Positions 14,741-15,948 of a stretch of 15,948 nucleotides of DNA are shown here, one piece after another. Each line of letters begins with the position of its first letter. The first letter of the stretch is position 1. This DNA is from an uncultured Eubacterium sp. (lineage in GTDB: Bacteria; Bacillota; Clostridia; Lachnospirales; Lachnospiraceae). The position numbers were made by a program, and so were the translations under genes. Below the pieces are notes generated by a model. The model ran no database searches, was not told the origin of the DNA, and was given only the letters and a program-made list of their open reading frames with translations. Location: the NCBI GenBank assembly GCA_900545725.1, contig URAI01000057.1, positions 1-15,948 on the forward strand. The letters are read 5' to 3'.

Positions 14741-15610
14741 TCAATGTATTTTTAATGAGGATATGTAATCTAAGAATAATTTACCGCATGGAGGTATATA
14801 GCATGCCGGATTATAAAGCAGTTCTATGTCGGAGTCTATAATAAAGTCGGATATTGTTTTGCATATAATGTTATTTTCAAAATTTTTGATGGTGGATTTT
14901 GGTACAATTCCTATTCCTATTTTATTTGCTACAAATTGTGCCGTAGTTCTTGCATCATCATTGATACATACAAAATGATATAAAATATCCATCTTTTTAA
15001 ACATTGAAGTAATAATTCTTTCCCATCGTCTGTAGGTTATAAGCGGAAATGCAGCGAGTTCGTTTAGTGTAACAGGCTCGCTGTTATTAAAAAATGAGCG
15101 GTCACCTATAGCTACAACAGGCTCATTTATTAAAGATATTGATTTATAGGTGTCATTGGTGTAAGGGGTGCGTAATATTGCAAAATGAATAGAGCAATCG
15201 CTTAATTTCTTTAATAATTTGTATGTATCAGCTTCATATATTTCATAGGATATATTGGGATATCTCGTTGAAAAATCGCTAATCCATTTTATTCCATAAG
15301 AAGATACGACAGATGATACTATTCCTATTCTTATTATTCCCTGCTCTTTATTTGAAAATGATAATAATTCTTCTTTCATAAGCTTAGACATATCAAGAAT
15401 GTCTGTGGCTTTCTGATATAAAAGCCTGCCTTCATCAGTAAGTTGTATTGAACGGGAGCCTCTTTCAAACAGTGTACATTTTAGCTCTTCTTCAAGCAGT
15501 TTCATCTGACAGCTAAGAGGTGGCTGCGACATAAAAAGCTTCTTGGCGGCGGCTGATATGCTGCCTTCCTGAACTATTGTTGTAAAATAATATAATTGTT
15601 TAAGCTCCAT
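14741..15610 (-). CDS. LysR-family transcriptional regulator
   Basis: A 289-residue LysR-type regulator of standard length. The N-terminal winged helix-turn-helix is clear: MELKQLYYFTTIVQEGSISAAAKKLFMSQPPLS-type sequence over residues 1-33, then LFERGSRSIQLTDEG (about 48-62). A linker helix (about 65-90) leads to the periplasmic-binding-protein-like effector domain (IRIGIVSS from about 93, and IGIGIVP at about 235). Such proteins bind as tetramers to T-N11-A sites and usually regulate a divergent gene and themselves. Here the divergent gene would lie beyond the right edge, so the target and effector are unknown. An AGGATGG sequence lies 9 nt before the ATG. It is convergent with the histidine kinase. 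Confidence 0.95.
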   Translation of the reverse strand: MELKQLYYFTTIVQEGSISAAAKKLFMSQPPLSCQMKLLEEELKCTLFERGSRSIQLTDEGRLLYQKATDILDMSKLMKEELLSFSNKEQGIIRIGIVSSVVSSYGIKWISDFSTRYPNISYEIYEADTYKLLKKLSDCSIHFAILRTPYTNDTYKSISLINEPVVAIGDRSFFNNSEPVTLNELAAFPLITYRRWERIITSMFKKMDILYHFVCINDDARTTAQFVANKIGIGIVPKSTIKNFENNIICKTISDFIIDSDIELLYNPACYIPPCGKLFLDYISSLKIH

Positions 15611-15616
15611 AAAATT

Positions 15617-15664
15617 ATTCCATCCTTTTATTCTATCCTTTTGTTCTATTCTTCTATTCTATCC
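15617..15664 (-). repeat. Purine-rich leader with three GGATRGAAT repeats
   Basis: On the minus strand GGATAGAAT (15664-15656), GGATAGAAT (15638-15630) and GGATGGAAT (15625-15617) lie in an almost pure purine/T leader just upstream of the LysR gene. The copy nearest the start codon serves as its Shine-Dalgarno sequence. Confidence 0.75.
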
Positions 15665-15698
15665 GAATACATATTCTTAATATAAATACATACAACGT

Positions 15699-15704
15699 AT
15701 TATA
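15699..15704 (-). promoter_or_regulatory. Possible -10 for the LysR gene
   Basis: A perfect TATAAT is read on the minus strand at 15704-15699, giving a leader of about 85 nt. The upstream sequence is alternating AT and has no convincing -35, so this is tentative. Confidence 0.3.
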
Positions 15705-15730
15705 CATAATATATATATATTTTATTAAAT

Positions 15731-15749
15731 CCATATCATTATAATATGG
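15731..15749. promoter_or_regulatory. Candidate LysR-type (T-N11-A) binding site
   Basis: CCATAT (15731-15736) and ATATGG (15744-15749) form an inverted repeat around 7 bp, giving ATAT-N7-ATAT, the classic LysR-box layout. It lies about 120 bp upstream of the LysR start, in the region between it and the outward promoter at the right edge. The AT-rich setting makes a chance match possible. Confidence 0.3.
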
Positions 15750-15820
15750 TTAAAGACAGATTACAACAGGTTGTTTATGAGCTGGCTTATACTGCCGTAA
15801 AGAGAATGTTGCATAATTGA
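15746..15820 (+). CDS. Possible 24-residue small ORF
   Basis: An ATG at 15746 opens a 24-codon frame that reads as a charged, potentially helical peptide (MVKDRLQQVVYELAYT..., ending RMLHN) and stops at 15820. A TATAAT (15740-15745) abuts the ATG, but there is no Shine-Dalgarno sequence, so translation would need to be leaderless. The stop codon lies inside the first of the GCATAATT repeats. It could equally be a gene remnant or chance. Confidence 0.15.
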   Translation: MVKDRLQQVVYELAYTAVKRMLHN

Positions 15821-15897
15821 AAAGTGAAAACGTGTGTCATGCATAATTTAAAGGCATAATTGAAAAGTAAGAAATAGGCATAATTTAAAAGTGAAAA
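15811..15897 (+). repeat. Four GCATAATT-type direct repeats before a promoter
   Basis: The motif GCATAATT(G/T)AAA occurs at 15811, 15841, 15854 and 15878. The first and last copies extend to GCATAATTKAAAAGTGAAAA. The cluster ends 6 bp before the -35 of the promoter at the right edge, a position typical of activator or repressor sites. Confidence 0.75.
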
Positions 15898-15902
15898 AAG
15901 TG

Positions 15903-15931
15903 TTGACAAGTGAATATATTAATGGTATTAT
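15903..15931 (+). promoter_or_regulatory. Near-consensus promoter directed out of the window
   Basis: A perfect TTGACA (15903-15908) is followed by exactly 17 bp and TATTAT (15926-15931), with an overlapping TATAAT at 15929-15934. It points rightwards, away from the LysR gene, so a divergent transcript begins near 15938 and its gene lies beyond the window. Confidence 0.75.
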
Positions 15932-15948
15932 AATCAAGCGTTGTGAGC

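Overview
The window is AT-rich, Gram-positive anaerobe DNA: purine-rich Shine-Dalgarno sequences, heavy AGA/ATA codon use and -35/-10 promoters of housekeeping type. An [FeFe]-hydrogenase operon, a YesM/YesN-type two-component pair, an HD-GYP protein and an Rpn/PD-(D/E)XK protein together fit a gut or rumen Clostridia member, most likely Lachnospiraceae. This is inferred from gene content; species cannot be named from the sequence alone.

Layout. (1) 1-162 is a non-coding, more GC-rich stretch, followed by a minus-strand Rpn-family nuclease/transposase-like gene (163-978). (2) 1198-5959 is a three-gene plus-strand cluster: MoxR-type AAA+ ATPase, DUF58 protein and a large membrane-anchored transglutaminase-like protein. 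The set resembles the widespread MoxR/DUF58/TgpA module linked to cell-envelope functions. Its spacing is interrupted by a 310-bp element with 9-bp inverted ends (3305-3614). The 3' end of the transglutaminase gene runs into a decaying array of about five 36-38 bp repeats copied from its own last codons. (3) About 590 bp without genes leads to the hydrogenase operon (6554-10077). Its first gene fuses a NuoF-type 4Fe-4S segment to a GltD-like FAD/NAD(P) oxidoreductase; the second is a full-length multi-cluster [FeFe]-hydrogenase. They overlap by 7 bp. Two in-phase direct repeats resembling Rex (NADH-sensing) operators lie just before the promoter. (4) An HD-GYP protein (10275-11300) has its own promoter and a clear intrinsic terminator. 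(5) An AraC/YesN-type response regulator and a YesM-type histidine kinase (11422-14732) are translationally coupled. (6) A convergent minus-strand LysR regulator (14741-15610) ends 8 bp from the kinase. (7) The right edge carries four GCATAATT-type direct repeats and a near-consensus promoter firing out of the window.

How the genes work together. The hydrogenase pair most plausibly couples H2 turnover to an NAD(P)(H) pool through the flavoprotein, with redox control at the upstream repeats. This arrangement matches the glutamate-synthase-linked (group A2) [FeFe]-hydrogenases, whose physiology remains poorly established. The MoxR/DUF58/transglutaminase genes likely act as one envelope module. 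The two-component pair has no transporter or enzyme target inside the window, so its regulon cannot be inferred.
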